Source: Consotaella aegiceratis | GTDB taxonomy: Bacteria; Pseudomonadota; Alphaproteobacteria; Rhizobiales; Rhizobiaceae | Length of the DNA stretch: 64,000 bases | Reading direction: 5' to 3' | Assembly: GCF_036541425.1 (NCBI RefSeq) | Contig: NZ_JAZHFT010000022.1 | Coordinates: 1 to 64,000 of the forward strand | Shown: positions 23,832-31,993 of the stretch, piece after piece | Layout of the letters: each line of letters opens with the position of its first letter | Position numbering within the stretch: position 1 is the stretch's first letter | Made by a program: the position numbers and the translations under genes | Notes under the pieces: model-generated | Databases searched by the model: none | Told to the model about the DNA's origin: nothing | What the model saw: only the letters and a program-made list of their open reading frames with translations

Positions 23832-24035
23832 ATGTCGGATCAGGAGCAGGCAGTCCTTCGATTGCAGCTCGCGCGGCTGCGCCAGGAGCACGCCGATTAC
23901 GACGCTGCGATCAGCGCCATGGTCAGGGTCGGCAGCGACCCGCTGCAGGTCCAACGCATGAAGAAGAAGAAGCTGGCGATCCGCGACAGGCTGAGGGAAA
24001 TCGAGGACCAGATCATCCCGGACATCACCGCATGA
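23832..24035 (+). CDS. YdcH-family small protein (DUF465)
   Basis: A 67-residue DUF465 protein with the family pattern LxxxRQEHADYDAAIxA followed by VQRMKKKKLAIRDRLREIEDQI. Two helices form a probable antiparallel coiled coil. Its stop overlaps the purE start codon (ATGA), so it is the first gene of a purE-purK operon. It diverges from the other DUF465 gene; the two are probably an old duplication. No function can be assigned. Confidence 0.85.
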   Translation: MSDQEQAVLRLQLARLRQEHADYDAAISAMVRVGSDPLQVQRMKKKKLAIRDRLREIEDQIIPDITA

Positions 24036-24535
24036 ATCTGTCCACCGGGCCGGCCGATGTCGCGGTCATCATGGGCAGCCAGTCGGACTGGTCGACCATG
24101 CGCCATGCCGCCGATACGCTGGATGAGCTGAAGGTCAGCTTCGCGGCGCGGATCGTCTCGGCCCATCGCACGCCCGAGCGCATGTACGAATTTGCCCGCA
24201 GCGCCCGGGAGCAGGGTTTCAAGGTGATCGTTGCCGGCGCCGGTGGCGCGGCCCACCTGCCGGGCATGACGGCTTCGCTGACGCCGCTGCCGGTGCTCGG
24301 CGTGCCCGTCGAGAGCCGTGCCCTGTCCGGCGAGGACAGCCTGCTGTCGATCGTCCAGATGCCCGCCGGCGTGCCCGTCGGCACGCTTGCCATCGGTCGG
24401 GCCGGCGCCGTCAACGCGGCGTTGCTGGCGGCCCGCATCCTGGCGCTGTCCGACCCTGAACTCGCGGAGCGGCTGGATCGCTGGCAGCGCGCCCGCGCGG
24501 CCGCCGTCGCCGAAGTGCCGGATCCAACCGAATGA
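24032..24535 (+). CDS. purE: N5-carboxyaminoimidazole ribonucleotide mutase
   Basis: A 167-residue class I PurE, which moves the carboxylate of N5-CAIR to carbon to give CAIR in purine synthesis. The diagnostic N-terminal IMGSQSDW (~14-21) and SAHRTPERM (~46-54) with the catalytic histidine are present, as is GAGGAAHLPGM. The start overlaps the upstream DUF465 stop, and purK overlaps its stop as ATGA, so the three genes form one translationally coupled operon. Confidence 0.95.
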   Translation: MNLSTGPADVAVIMGSQSDWSTMRHAADTLDELKVSFAARIVSAHRTPERMYEFARSAREQGFKVIVAGAGGAAHLPGMTASLTPLPVLGVPVESRALSGEDSLLSIVQMPAGVPVGTLAIGRAGAVNAALLAARILALSDPELAERLDRWQRARAAAVAEVPDPTE

Positions 24536-25617
24536 GCCTTTCCGTGCTCGGGCCCGGCGCGACGATCGGCATCGTCGGAGGAGGACAGCTCGGCCGGATG
24601 CTGGCGATGGCCGCCGCGCGCCTCGGCTTTCGAACCATCGTGCTCGACCCCGATCGGCATTGCCCGGCGGCGCAGACCGCCGGTGAGACGATCGCCGCCG
24701 CCTTCGACGATCCGGTGGCGCTGATCAAGTTGGCACGCCGCGCCGACGTCGTCACCTATGAATTCGAGAACGTGCCGGTGGCACCGATGCGTCGCGCGGG
24801 GCAGGACGTTCCCGTCTATCCGCCCGTCGACGCGCTGGAGATCGCCCAGGACCGGGTCACCGAAAAGGCCTTCCTCAACGGCATCGGCCTGACGACGGCG
24901 CCCTGGCGGGCGATCGACGATCCGCAGGAGCTCGACCACGCGCTCCAGGACCTCGACGGCCCCTGCATCCTGAAGGCGCGCCGGTTCGGCTACGACGGCA
25001 AGGGCCAGGTGGCGATCGACCGCAGCGGCGATCATGGCAACGCCTTCGCCCAGCTCGGCGGCGTGCCCAGCATCCTGGAAAAGCGCATCGCCTTCGTGCG
25101 CGAGCTGTCGGTGGTCGCCGCACGCAGCCCCACCGGCGAGATCGCCAGCTTCGATCCGGCGGAGAACGTGCACCGCGGCGGTATCCTGCGCACGTCCACG
25201 GTGCCCGGCTCGATTTCGCCGACCACGGCAGCGGCGGCCCGCAAGATCGCCGCGACGATCCTCGAACGGCTCTCCTATGTGGGCGTGATCGGGGTCGAAC
25301 TCTTCGAGACGGCGGACGGCCATCTCCTGGTCAATGAAATCGCGCCGCGGGTCCACAATTCCGGCCACTGGACCGAGGCCGCCTGTACGGTCTCCCAGTT
25401 CGAGCAACACATCCGCGCGATCGCCGGACTGCCGCTCGGCTCGACGGCGCGTCACTCCGACTGCGTGATGGAGAACCTGATCGGCGACGAAGCCACGACG
25501 GCCTTCGCCTTTCTCGCCGAGTCGCATCTGATGCTCCACCTCTACGGCAAGGGCGATGTCCGGCCAGGGCGCAAGATGGGCCATCTCACCCGATTGACGG
25601 GACCGGCGGGCACCTGA
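24532..25617 (+). CDS. purK: N5-carboxyaminoimidazole ribonucleotide synthase
   Basis: A 361-residue ATP-grasp enzyme that makes N5-CAIR from AIR, bicarbonate and ATP, feeding PurE. The N-terminal GIVGGGQLGRMLA nucleotide site, the central ATP-grasp (KARRFGYDGKGQ, VEKRIAFVRELSVV-like segment) and EIAPRVHNSGHWTEAACTVS near the C-terminus are all present. It overlaps purE by 4 nt. Confidence 0.95.
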   Translation: MSLSVLGPGATIGIVGGGQLGRMLAMAAARLGFRTIVLDPDRHCPAAQTAGETIAAAFDDPVALIKLARRADVVTYEFENVPVAPMRRAGQDVPVYPPVDALEIAQDRVTEKAFLNGIGLTTAPWRAIDDPQELDHALQDLDGPCILKARRFGYDGKGQVAIDRSGDHGNAFAQLGGVPSILEKRIAFVRELSVVAARSPTGEIASFDPAENVHRGGILRTSTVPGSISPTTAAAARKIAATILERLSYVGVIGVELFETADGHLLVNEIAPRVHNSGHWTEAACTVSQFEQHIRAIAGLPLGSTARHSDCVMENLIGDEATTAFAFLAESHLMLHLYGKGDVRPGRKMGHLTRLTGPAGT

Positions 25618-25653
25618 GGCGACCGACCTCGGGTCACCCGTCGCCTCTGCGGG

Positions 25654-25917
25654 TCAGGCGCTCCGCAGCGGCTTGCTCATGATCACGCTTCGATAGGTCT
25701 TTCCGCGCCATTGGACGGTTTCGGCCAAGGCGAAACCCTTTCGGCCGTACCAGTCGATGAGATGATGGGCGCCTTCCGAGGTGTCGAGGGCCAGTTCGCT
25801 CGCACCACCGTCCACGGCCCGCCGCTCGGCCTCGTACAGCAGGCGATTGCCGACGCCCCTGCCCTGCTGGTCCGGACGGACGACCAAGACGAAGCACCCA
25901 GCGTTGACATTTCCCTG
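25654..25917 (-). pseudogene. N-terminally truncated GNAT acetyltransferase remnant
   Basis: Only the C-terminal half of a GNAT protein remains: the acetyl-CoA-binding core VLVVRPDQQGRGVGNRLL, then DTSEGAHHLIDWYGRKGFAL and a closing strand. The frame is open upstream only to a TGA at 25918-25920, with no usable start or ribosome binding site. The N-terminal half of the fold is missing, so the gene appears truncated by a deletion or replacement whose edge is near 25918. The lost DNA is replaced by the rpmJ promoter and leader. An unusual start at TTG 25887 cannot be excluded but would give a 77-residue half domain. Confidence 0.7.
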
Positions 25918-25931
25918 TCACAGGGTTATCT
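25904..25931 (+). promoter_or_regulatory. Sigma-70-type promoter, probably for rpmJ
   Basis: TTGACA at 25904-25909 is a perfect -35 box, followed after 16 nt by TTATCT (25926-25931), or after 17 nt by TATCTC, as the -10. It points toward rpmJ, whose start is about 90 nt beyond the predicted transcription start. It overlaps the broken end of the GNAT remnant on the other strand. Confidence 0.55.
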
Positions 25932-25946
25932 CGCCGCAATCTCAAG

Positions 25947-25969
25947 GCGCGCCCTGGCGGCGCGCTTTT
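25947..25969 (+). terminator. GC hairpin with T tract in the rpmJ leader
   Basis: A perfect 7-bp stem (GCGCGCC with GGCGCGC, 25947-25953 and 25959-25965) and a 5-nt loop are followed by TTTT. It would stop read-through from purEK. It begins only about 10 nt after the start predicted from the promoter at 25904-25931, so for that transcript it may instead act as a protective 5' stem-loop. Confidence 0.6.
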
Positions 25970-26028
25970 CGTTGTGGCGGTCGGGGGTATCCCGTCGTCG
26001 ACGGATGATTTGCCAGACGGTCAGCACC

Positions 26029-26154
26029 ATGAAGATCAAGAACTCGCTGAAAGCGTTGAAGTCCCGTCATCGGGCAAACCGGTTGGTCCGGCGCAAGGGC
26101 CGTATCTTCATCATCAACAAGCAGGCGCCGCGCTACAAGGCTCGCCAGGGCTGA
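26029..26154 (+). CDS. rpmJ: 50S ribosomal protein L36 (bL36)
   Basis: A 41-residue bL36 of the type common in alphaproteobacteria: MKIKNSLKALKSRHRANRLV followed by RRKGRIFIINK and ending KARQG. It lacks the zinc-binding Cys/His set of the classical C+ form, so it is the zinc-independent variant. It binds 23S rRNA in the large subunit. It is transcribed from a likely promoter at 25904. Confidence 0.95.
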   Translation: MKIKNSLKALKSRHRANRLVRRKGRIFIINKQAPRYKARQG

Positions 26155-26316
26155 GACGACTCGCGGGGCGGCTGAACAAGGCGTCTCGTCGGCTCGTCGG
26201 GCCTGACATTCCTCGCCGGAACGCCGGCGGGGGCGATGGCGGCTATCGGCGCGATCCGAGCCGATTCACGGCGTTGTCACTTTGACGGCGCGCATCGGCG
26301 GACTACTCTTGTCCGC

Positions 26317-26967
26317 ATGCGCGCTTTTATCATCGGCTCCGCGATTCTCTTGGCCCTGTCGACCGCACCGGCTTCGGCGCAGGACATGCCTGCGGCGGGG
26401 CTGGACGAGACGTTGGGTTTGGCACCGCCCAGCCAGGACAAGTCGGATGACGAGGGCGTGGCGCTGGGCCAGCCCACCGAAACGCGGCAGCAAAAGCTGG
26501 ACGCGCTGTTCGCCGAACTGAAACGCGAGCCCGCGGCACCGAAGGCGGCGCGCATCGCCTCGCGAATCCAGTCGTTGTGGAATACGAGCGGCAGCGCCAC
26601 CATCGACCTTCTGATGCAGTGGTCGGCCGAGGCCATGGCTCAGGACGAATCGGCTGCCGCGCTTGACCTCCTCGACCAGGCGGTGGCTTTGCAGCCCGAT
26701 TACGCCGAAGCCTGGAATCGCCGCGCCACGCTCCATTACACCCTGGAAAATCTAGGCAAGTCGCTGGACGACATCCGCCAGACGCTGTCCCGCGAGCCCC
26801 GCCATTTCGGCGCGCTGATGGGCCTCGCCGCGATCCTCGAACAGCTCGGCAAGGATCAACAGGCGCTCGACGTCTACATGCGGGTGCTGGAGGTCTATCC
26901 GGCCAACAAGGGCGCGCAAGAGGCCGTCGGCCGACTGTCCGAGGACATGGCGGGCCAAGCCACCTGA
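26317..26967 (+). CDS. Secreted tetratricopeptide-repeat protein
   Basis: A 216-residue protein with a signal peptide (~1-22, MRAFIIGSAILLALSTAPASAQD), a low-complexity linker and a C-terminal TPR array (~105-205). The repeats show ALDLLDQAVALQPDYAEAWN and ALDVYMRVLEVYPANKGAQE, the usual W-LG-Y-A-F-A-P spacing. It is likely periplasmic and mediates protein contacts. The ATG at 26317 is chosen because the signal peptide starts there. It follows rpmJ by 162 nt and has no recognisable functional partner nearby. Confidence 0.85.
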   Translation: MRAFIIGSAILLALSTAPASAQDMPAAGLDETLGLAPPSQDKSDDEGVALGQPTETRQQKLDALFAELKREPAAPKAARIASRIQSLWNTSGSATIDLLMQWSAEAMAQDESAAALDLLDQAVALQPDYAEAWNRRATLHYTLENLGKSLDDIRQTLSREPRHFGALMGLAAILEQLGKDQQALDVYMRVLEVYPANKGAQEAVGRLSEDMAGQAT

Positions 26968-27234
26968 CCCTCTCCGGGCCGGTCCGTCCGCCGGCGAAGG
27001 CGAAGGCGAAGGCGCCGAGCGACGCGCCGCCAGTCGCCCGCTTCGAGATCATCCCTGACGCCTGACAATATCCCGCCCCATTCGATCGGGCCTCGGGCCA
27101 TCGGGTCTTATGCCGATCAGCCCTCCATTCATTCTGCCTAATGTGACAGGAATCTGACAGGTTCGCCGTGGCACTCCCAACTCGTGGCCGACGCCACGGG
27201 CAAAAAAAGAAAATCTCAGGAGTGTGAGGCGGAT

Positions 27235-27720
27235 ATGTTTGATACCACGGACCAGGACTTCGAAACCGGTTTCGCTTTCCTGTTGACGGACATCGCCCGG
27301 ATGTTCCGCAACGCTCTGGACAAGGAAATCGTCGTGAGCGGCATCGGGCTGACGCCCGGCCAGATTCGTACCCTCGCGCATATCGACCGAAATGGCGGTA
27401 TCCGCCAGACCGCGCTGGCCGACATCATGGGCGTCGAGCCGATGACGGTATCGGCCTTCATCGACCGCCTGGAAGCCCAGGGGCTGGTGGTACGCGAGAC
27501 CGACCCGTCCGACCGCCGCGCCAAGCTCGTCAGCGTGACGGAGAAGGCGGAAGCCGTTTTCGAACAGGTTCGCCCGGTCGTGTCGCAGGTCTTCGAGCAC
27601 ATGATGCAGGACATCGACGTCGATGGACGCACGGCTCTCGCACTCTGCCTCGGCCATATGCGCGAGCGGCTGTCCAGCACCCCGGCGCCCGTGATCCCGC
27701 TGTCCAGGGCGGCCGCCTGA
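27235..27720 (+). CDS. MarR-family transcriptional regulator
   Basis: A 161-residue MarR protein with the winged helix at ~50-105: LTPGQIRTLAHIDRNGGIRQ, then LADIMGVEPMTVSAFIDRLE as recognition region, and a wing ETDPSDRRAKLVSVTEKA. MarR proteins bind as dimers to palindromes and respond to phenolics, drugs or oxidants. The ATG at 27235 is preferred because GTGAGG lies 6 nt upstream; a GTG at 27184 is an alternative. No obvious target gene is adjacent. Confidence 0.9.
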   Translation: MFDTTDQDFETGFAFLLTDIARMFRNALDKEIVVSGIGLTPGQIRTLAHIDRNGGIRQTALADIMGVEPMTVSAFIDRLEAQGLVVRETDPSDRRAKLVSVTEKAEAVFEQVRPVVSQVFEHMMQDIDVDGRTALALCLGHMRERLSSTPAPVIPLSRAAA

Positions 27721-28144
27721 AAGGCTGTCGACTAGCGATCGCCGGCAAGGCCCCCGCGACCTCGCATCGAGAAGCGACGTCCACCTCCCAAGCACGCCGG
27801 CTCCGGTGCGCAGGATCGCGCGCCGGAGCTTACGACCGATCAGGATGCGGTTCCATCGACGGTTTACGACGATGATCTTTCCAATGACACAGCAACAGCT
27901 TGCCGCCCCCAACAGAACCTTTCGGCTGCGTCGGTATCCGGCCGCCGGCCGTGGCGGCATTCTCGACGAATTGTCCCGGCGGTTCGCCTCGGCGCCACCC
28001 GATCTCAGACGATCTCCCGATGTCAGACCGTTGCGAGTGAAACCGTCTTGCGAGGCTCGCCTGTTGACAGAGCGGCCGACCGGCGATGGCGGCAGACGAT
28101 GGGGTTGGACTGCGCGTCAGAATCTGGTCTAGTGGAGCTGTAAC
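27721..28144. other. Gene-free stretch before the OmpR-type two-component pair
   Basis: These 424 nt contain a 7-bp hairpin (GCTCCGG with CCGGAGC, 27800-27829) that may end the marR transcript, though no T run follows. TTGACA occurs at 28064 without a matching -10. A 108-codon plus-strand frame (27806-28132) shows no family pattern or ribosome binding site and is not accepted. Confidence 0.45.
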
Positions 28145-28846
28145 GTGAACGAGGCCCGTGACGAGGGAATGCGCCTCCTTCTGGTGGAAGACAGCGCCAG
28201 ACTGATGGAACTGCTGACGGAGACGGTGCGTCAGACCGGCTGGCGGATCGACGGCGTCAGTAACCTGGCAGATGCACGCGCCGCGCTGGCGGGCGATGAG
28301 CACAATATCCTGGCGCTCGATCTTGGCTTGCCCGACGGCAGCGGGCTCGATTTGCTGCGCGAATTGCGCAGTGCCGGCAATACGATCCCGATCCTGATCA
28401 TCACTGCGGCCGATGCCGTGGACGCCCGCATCGCCGGTCTCGACGCGGGTGCCGACGATTATCTGACAAAGCCGTTCCACCATCGCGAATTCCTGGCGCG
28501 CTGCCGGGCCATCGCGCGACGCGGTTCGTCCGGCGCCTCGCCGGTGCTTACGGCGGGCAACCTGCGCTATGACCCGGCCACGGCGGTCCTGTCATGCAGG
28601 GGCGAACCGATCGCGCTGGCCCCGCGCGAACGCCAACTCGCCGAACTTCTGATGCGCGAGGCGGATCGTGTGGTGCCCAAACGCAAGCTGGAGCATGCGC
28701 TGTCGGAGTATGGCGACATCCTGAGCACCAATGCGCTGGAGCTCGCGATGTCGCGACTGCGCAAGAAGATCGAGCAGGTGCCGGCCGGAGTGGCGATCGA
28801 AACGGTGCGCGGCATCGGCTATCTGCTGCGTACCCTCGACGAATGA
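28145..28846 (+). CDS. OmpR/PhoB-family response regulator
   Basis: A 233-residue DNA-binding response regulator. The receiver (~8-123) has LLLVEDSAR, phosphoacceptor Asp in ILALDLGLPDGSG (~59), the ITA switch and Lys in DYLTKPFHHREF (~109). The C-terminal winged helix (~137-230) ends with the expected VETVRGIGYLL-like strand (here IETVRGIGYLLRTL). It overlaps the downstream kinase gene as ATGA, so the two are a cognate pair. Target genes are unknown. Confidence 0.92.
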   Translation: MNEARDEGMRLLLVEDSARLMELLTETVRQTGWRIDGVSNLADARAALAGDEHNILALDLGLPDGSGLDLLRELRSAGNTIPILIITAADAVDARIAGLDAGADDYLTKPFHHREFLARCRAIARRGSSGASPVLTAGNLRYDPATAVLSCRGEPIALAPRERQLAELLMREADRVVPKRKLEHALSEYGDILSTNALELAMSRLRKKIEQVPAGVAIETVRGIGYLLRTLDE

Positions 28847-30216
28847 AGGAGCGCCACCCCTCTCTCATCCGTATCGTCACGACGCGCGTGCTGCTGTTCG
28901 CCCTCGTGGCGATGATCATGCAGACGGGCATCGTCGTCCTGCAGCAGTGGTCCGAGGACACGGAGCTCGCCAGCACCCTGATCGAGGAGGAAAGCGAGGA
29001 GATCGGCCGCGCCTATCTGCGGAGCCCCGAGACCTTTCCGAGCCGGGAGGTGGTCGAGCACTATGGCCTCGATCAGCCGCTGAAGGACGGCAAAGGCTAC
29101 CGCGTCCGCATCCTCCTTCCGGACGGCTCGGTCGCCTACAGCAACTGCCACAGCGACTGTCCCTTTTTCATGCGGCACGGAAACATGCCGGACGAGTTCT
29201 GGAGCCGCGTCCTGGCTCCCGGCAAGCCGCTGACCGTCGCCGGCGCCCAGACGATTCGCTCCGATCCTGACGCTCCCTTCATCGTCCAGTTCGCCAGTCT
29301 CGGCGATCCGGACTGGCTGATCGGCGAGTTGATCCTGCACGAAGTGATCGAGGACATGGTGATCCCGATGAGCGTCATGCTGCTCTTGCTCTCGGTCGCG
29401 ATGATCTTCTCGATCCGCAACGCGCTGCGCCCCGTGGTCAAGGCCGTCAAGGCGGCGGATGCCCTCGATCCGGCCAGCTCGATGAACCCGTTGCCCACCG
29501 AAGGCATGCCGCGTGAAGTTCTGCACCTCACCCTTGCGGTCAACCGGGCGCTTCAGCGGGTGGCCGAGGTGGTCCGCGCCCAGAAGATCTTCTCCGCTTC
29601 GATCGCGCATGAAATCCGCACGCCGGTGGCGGTGGTCAAGCTCGAACTCGGCAACATCGCCGGCCCGCGGGCGCGCAAGGCCGAGGCGGATCTGGAAAAG
29701 CTCACGCACACGCTGGAGCAGCTGACCGCGCTGGCTCGCCTCGACGTGATCCAGCCGGACGCGTTCACGCCGCTCCCGCTGGGCGATCTGGTCGAGGATG
29801 CGGTCGAACACCTCGCCCCTTACGTCTTTGCCAACGGCCGTTCGGTCGAGTTGGAGAAGGAGGCCAACCCGACGGTCCGGGCCGTGCCGGCACTTCTCCT
29901 GACCCTTGTCCGCAATCTCGTGGAGAACGCCACGAAGCATACTCCGCCCGGAACCACCATCACGGTGTCGGTCGCTGCGCCGGCCCGCGTGCTGGTCAGC
30001 GACAATGGTCTCGGCCTGGCGACGGAAGAGAAGTCCACCGAAGCGGGTATCGGCGTGGTGAAGACCAGCGGCTCGCTGGGCGTCGGACTGAAGATTGTCC
30101 GGCGCATCGCAGCTCTCCACGGCGCGGAACTGGCGATCGATTCCGTTGCCGGACGCGGCACGCAGGTCGCCCTCCGGTTTCCGCCGGACGAACTCGAGGC
30201 GTCTCAGACCTCCTGA
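28843..30216 (+). CDS. Sensor histidine kinase with a Cys/His-rich periplasmic segment
   Basis: A 457-residue kinase. Membrane helices at ~11-35 and ~173-192 flank a small periplasmic domain (~36-172). The HisKA domain has the phospho-His at H256 (SASIAHEIRTPVAVVKLEL) and the HATPase has LVRNLVENATKHT and GVGLKIVRRIAALHG. The periplasmic domain contains C102, H103, C106, M110 and H112 within eleven residues (NCHSDCPFFMRHG), which looks like a metal- or redox-sensing site. It overlaps the response-regulator gene by 4 nt. Its 3' end overlaps the convergent LysR gene by 13 nt. Confidence 0.9.
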   Translation: MKERHPSLIRIVTTRVLLFALVAMIMQTGIVVLQQWSEDTELASTLIEEESEEIGRAYLRSPETFPSREVVEHYGLDQPLKDGKGYRVRILLPDGSVAYSNCHSDCPFFMRHGNMPDEFWSRVLAPGKPLTVAGAQTIRSDPDAPFIVQFASLGDPDWLIGELILHEVIEDMVIPMSVMLLLLSVAMIFSIRNALRPVVKAVKAADALDPASSMNPLPTEGMPREVLHLTLAVNRALQRVAEVVRAQKIFSASIAHEIRTPVAVVKLELGNIAGPRARKAEADLEKLTHTLEQLTALARLDVIQPDAFTPLPLGDLVEDAVEHLAPYVFANGRSVELEKEANPTVRAVPALLLTLVRNLVENATKHTPPGTTITVSVAAPARVLVSDNGLGLATEEKSTEAGIGVVKTSGSLGVGLKIVRRIAALHGAELAIDSVAGRGTQVALRFPPDELEASQTS

Positions 30217-31076
30217 TCGCCCCGGCCGCCGAACAGCTCGCGCCTATTCGTGCAGAGCGCCACCAGCCGGTCGATCACCGTGCGGACCTCCGGCCGGTGC
30301 CGTTCCTCATCGTGCATCACGATCCAACTGGTGTGTCCGAGATCCTCGATGATCGCGCCGGCGCGAACGAGCCCGGGATCGTCGTCGCCAACGAAGCACG
30401 GCAGCACGCCGCGGCCCGCGCCGCTGCGGATGAGGTCGTAGACGAGCCCCGGCGCGTTGGCCCACACGGTGATCCACAGTTCGGGTTGCGCCAGCACCCA
30501 GCGTTCGGACGGCACGATGGAAACGTCGCTGCCGAGAGCCACCCAGTTCGGATTCGTCTTGAGGTCGAAGCTTCGGGCACAGTAGGGCGCGAAGGCGACA
30601 TCGACGAGGCGGCGGCCGGCCAGATTGGCTTGATGCGGGCGGGCGGTGCGGATGCCGATCTGGGTTTCGCGGTGCGCCAGATCGACCGGTATGCTCCCGG
30701 ATTTGAAGCAGAGGCGAAAACCGTCGCACGGCGTCCACAGGTCGGAGAGGTTGGTCGCCAGGAACCGGGCCATCCAATGGTCTGCCGAGATCGAGACGAT
30801 CGGCATCTCGTACGGGCCGCCCTTCCATTCGAGTACGGACTGGGCCGCCATCTGCATACCCTTCACCCGGTCGAGCAGCACGCGGCCGTCGGGCGCCAGT
30901 TCGTAGCCGGTCTGCCGGCGCAGAAACAAAGTGCGGCCGAGCGTTCGCTCCAGCGCCTGCATGCGCCGCCCCAAGGTCGCCGGGCTCAGCCCGCATTTCT
31001 GCGCCGCCGGCGTCAGTCCGCCTTCGGTCGCCACCAGAAAGAACAGGCGGAAATCCTCCCAGCTCTCGTCTTTCAC
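30204..31076 (-). CDS. LysR-family transcriptional regulator
   Basis: A 290-residue LysR protein. The N-terminal helix-turn-helix (~8-65) reads WEDFRLFFLVATEGGLTPAA then LSPATLGRRMQALERTLGRTLF. The C-terminal effector domain (~90-285) is divergent. Its stop lies inside the 3' end of the convergent kinase gene. It diverges from a small hypothetical gene at 31178. Effector and targets are unknown. Confidence 0.88.
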   Translation of the reverse strand: MKDESWEDFRLFFLVATEGGLTPAAQKCGLSPATLGRRMQALERTLGRTLFLRRQTGYELAPDGRVLLDRVKGMQMAAQSVLEWKGGPYEMPIVSISADHWMARFLATNLSDLWTPCDGFRLCFKSGSIPVDLAHRETQIGIRTARPHQANLAGRRLVDVAFAPYCARSFDLKTNPNWVALGSDVSIVPSERWVLAQPELWITVWANAPGLVYDLIRSGAGRGVLPCFVGDDDPGLVRAGAIIEDLGHTSWIVMHDEERHRPEVRTVIDRLVALCTNRRELFGGRGDQEV

Positions 31077-31177
31077 CGGTGAAAAACCCCTTGCGTCGGT
31101 GGCCGTAGAGTTCGGTGGTCGCGCCGCCTAGCTTGATGGCGAGACACGATTTCCTCTTTCACCAAGGACAAGCGACG

Positions 31178-31405
31178 ATGCACAACTGGGTTGTCATCGC
31201 GAGCGACCTCGCGCGCCTGAAACAGAGACAGCGGCTCGGGCTGGCCGAGCCTGGAGAGGAGCCCCAGCCCTCGACGGACTGCCGACCGGCGACTGGTTTT
31301 CGCGCACGACTCAGGCGCTGGCTGTCGCGCCTGCGGTTCCATAAGCCACTCGCGTCCTGGAGTATCGATCCCGCTCAGATCCAGCGCCGCACACGGCATC
31401 GGTAG
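31178..31405 (+). CDS. Hypothetical small basic protein
   Basis: A 75-residue frame beginning MHNWVVIASDLARLKQRQRL with AAGGACAAG 7 nt upstream of the ATG. It is rich in arginine (FRARLRRWLSRLRFH) and has no membrane segment or known domain. Its last 31 nt overlap the convergent methyltransferase-like gene. The ribosome binding site and its position opposite LysR are in favour; the lack of any family resemblance is against. Confidence 0.35.
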   Translation: MHNWVVIASDLARLKQRQRLGLAEPGEEPQPSTDCRPATGFRARLRRWLSRLRFHKPLASWSIDPAQIQRRTRHR

Positions 31406-31818
31406 TCGTCATAGGCTTGGCCGAACGCCGCTGCCGCGGCCTTTTCCTCGACCCGGACGTACCAGCGATCGGTGATGACGAACACCACCGCGACGATCGC
31501 CAGGCAGCCGAAATCGTTGAACAGGAGTGCGAAGCCCAGGAGCATGACGAGGAAACCGAGATACATCGGATTGCGCGACCATGCGTAGAGCCCGGCCGCC
31601 AGCAGCGCGTCCGGCTTGTTGAACGGGATCAGGTTGAGCCGGCGGCGCTTGAAGGGCACCCATGCCGCCAGCAGCAGCGTCAGGCCGGCGGCGGCAGGCA
31701 GGACGCCGACGAGTTGATGAGGCCAGGCGAACAGACGTCCCAGCGGCCAGACGGTCGACTGGATGGCCATCAGGACAGTCGCCAGAAAGGCCAGGTGCGG
31801 AGGCAGGAATCGTCTCAC
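31375..31818 (-). CDS. Isoprenylcysteine carboxyl methyltransferase-family membrane protein
   Basis: A 147-residue integral membrane protein of the ICMT/PEMT superfamily, which binds S-adenosylmethionine at the membrane face. Four hydrophobic helices are visible (~7-25, ~37-55, ~82-102, ~100-118). The family core is YAWSRNPMYLGFLVMLLG followed by EEKAAAAAFGQAYDDYRCRVRRW at the C-terminus, containing the conserved E-E and Y-x-x-Y-x-x-x-V-x-R-W. The methyl acceptor in bacteria is mostly unknown. Confidence 0.88.
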   Translation of the reverse strand: MRRFLPPHLAFLATVLMAIQSTVWPLGRLFAWPHQLVGVLPAAAGLTLLLAAWVPFKRRRLNLIPFNKPDALLAAGLYAWSRNPMYLGFLVMLLGFALLFNDFGCLAIVAVVFVITDRWYVRVEEKAAAAAFGQAYDDYRCRVRRWI

Positions 31819-31939
31819 GGAGAAATTCCCTACGGCGAGCCGGCACGATCAGGCGGACCAATGGCAGGAAATGGCAACGGGACCTTTCGTCGCAATGCAA
31901 TACATGCAGACCGGCCAGTCATTCCGAGCTCTTTGCCGT

Positions 31940-31964
31940 CGCTATATAGATGAGCTATACATCG
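31940..31964. promoter_or_regulatory. ModE-box-like imperfect palindrome upstream of the molbindin gene
   Basis: CGCTATATA (31940-31948), a 7-nt spacer and TATACATCG (31956-31964) match as inverted half sites at 7 of 9 positions. They resemble the ModE operator pattern of CGNTATATA facing TATATNNCG. The site lies 30 nt before the start of a molybdate-binding protein gene, where a ModE-type repressor would be expected to act. No modE gene is in the window. Confidence 0.5.
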
Positions 31965-31993
31965 TTTTGTTTTTCCGATTCAGGAGTTGGCTC

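Noticed and set aside
28064..28069. TTGACA upstream of the OmpR-type regulator
   Set aside because: No acceptable -10 box lies 16-18 nt downstream.
27806..28132. 108-codon plus-strand frame before the two-component pair
   Set aside because: No ribosome binding site, no domain, Arg/Pro-rich composition typical of non-coding GC-rich DNA.
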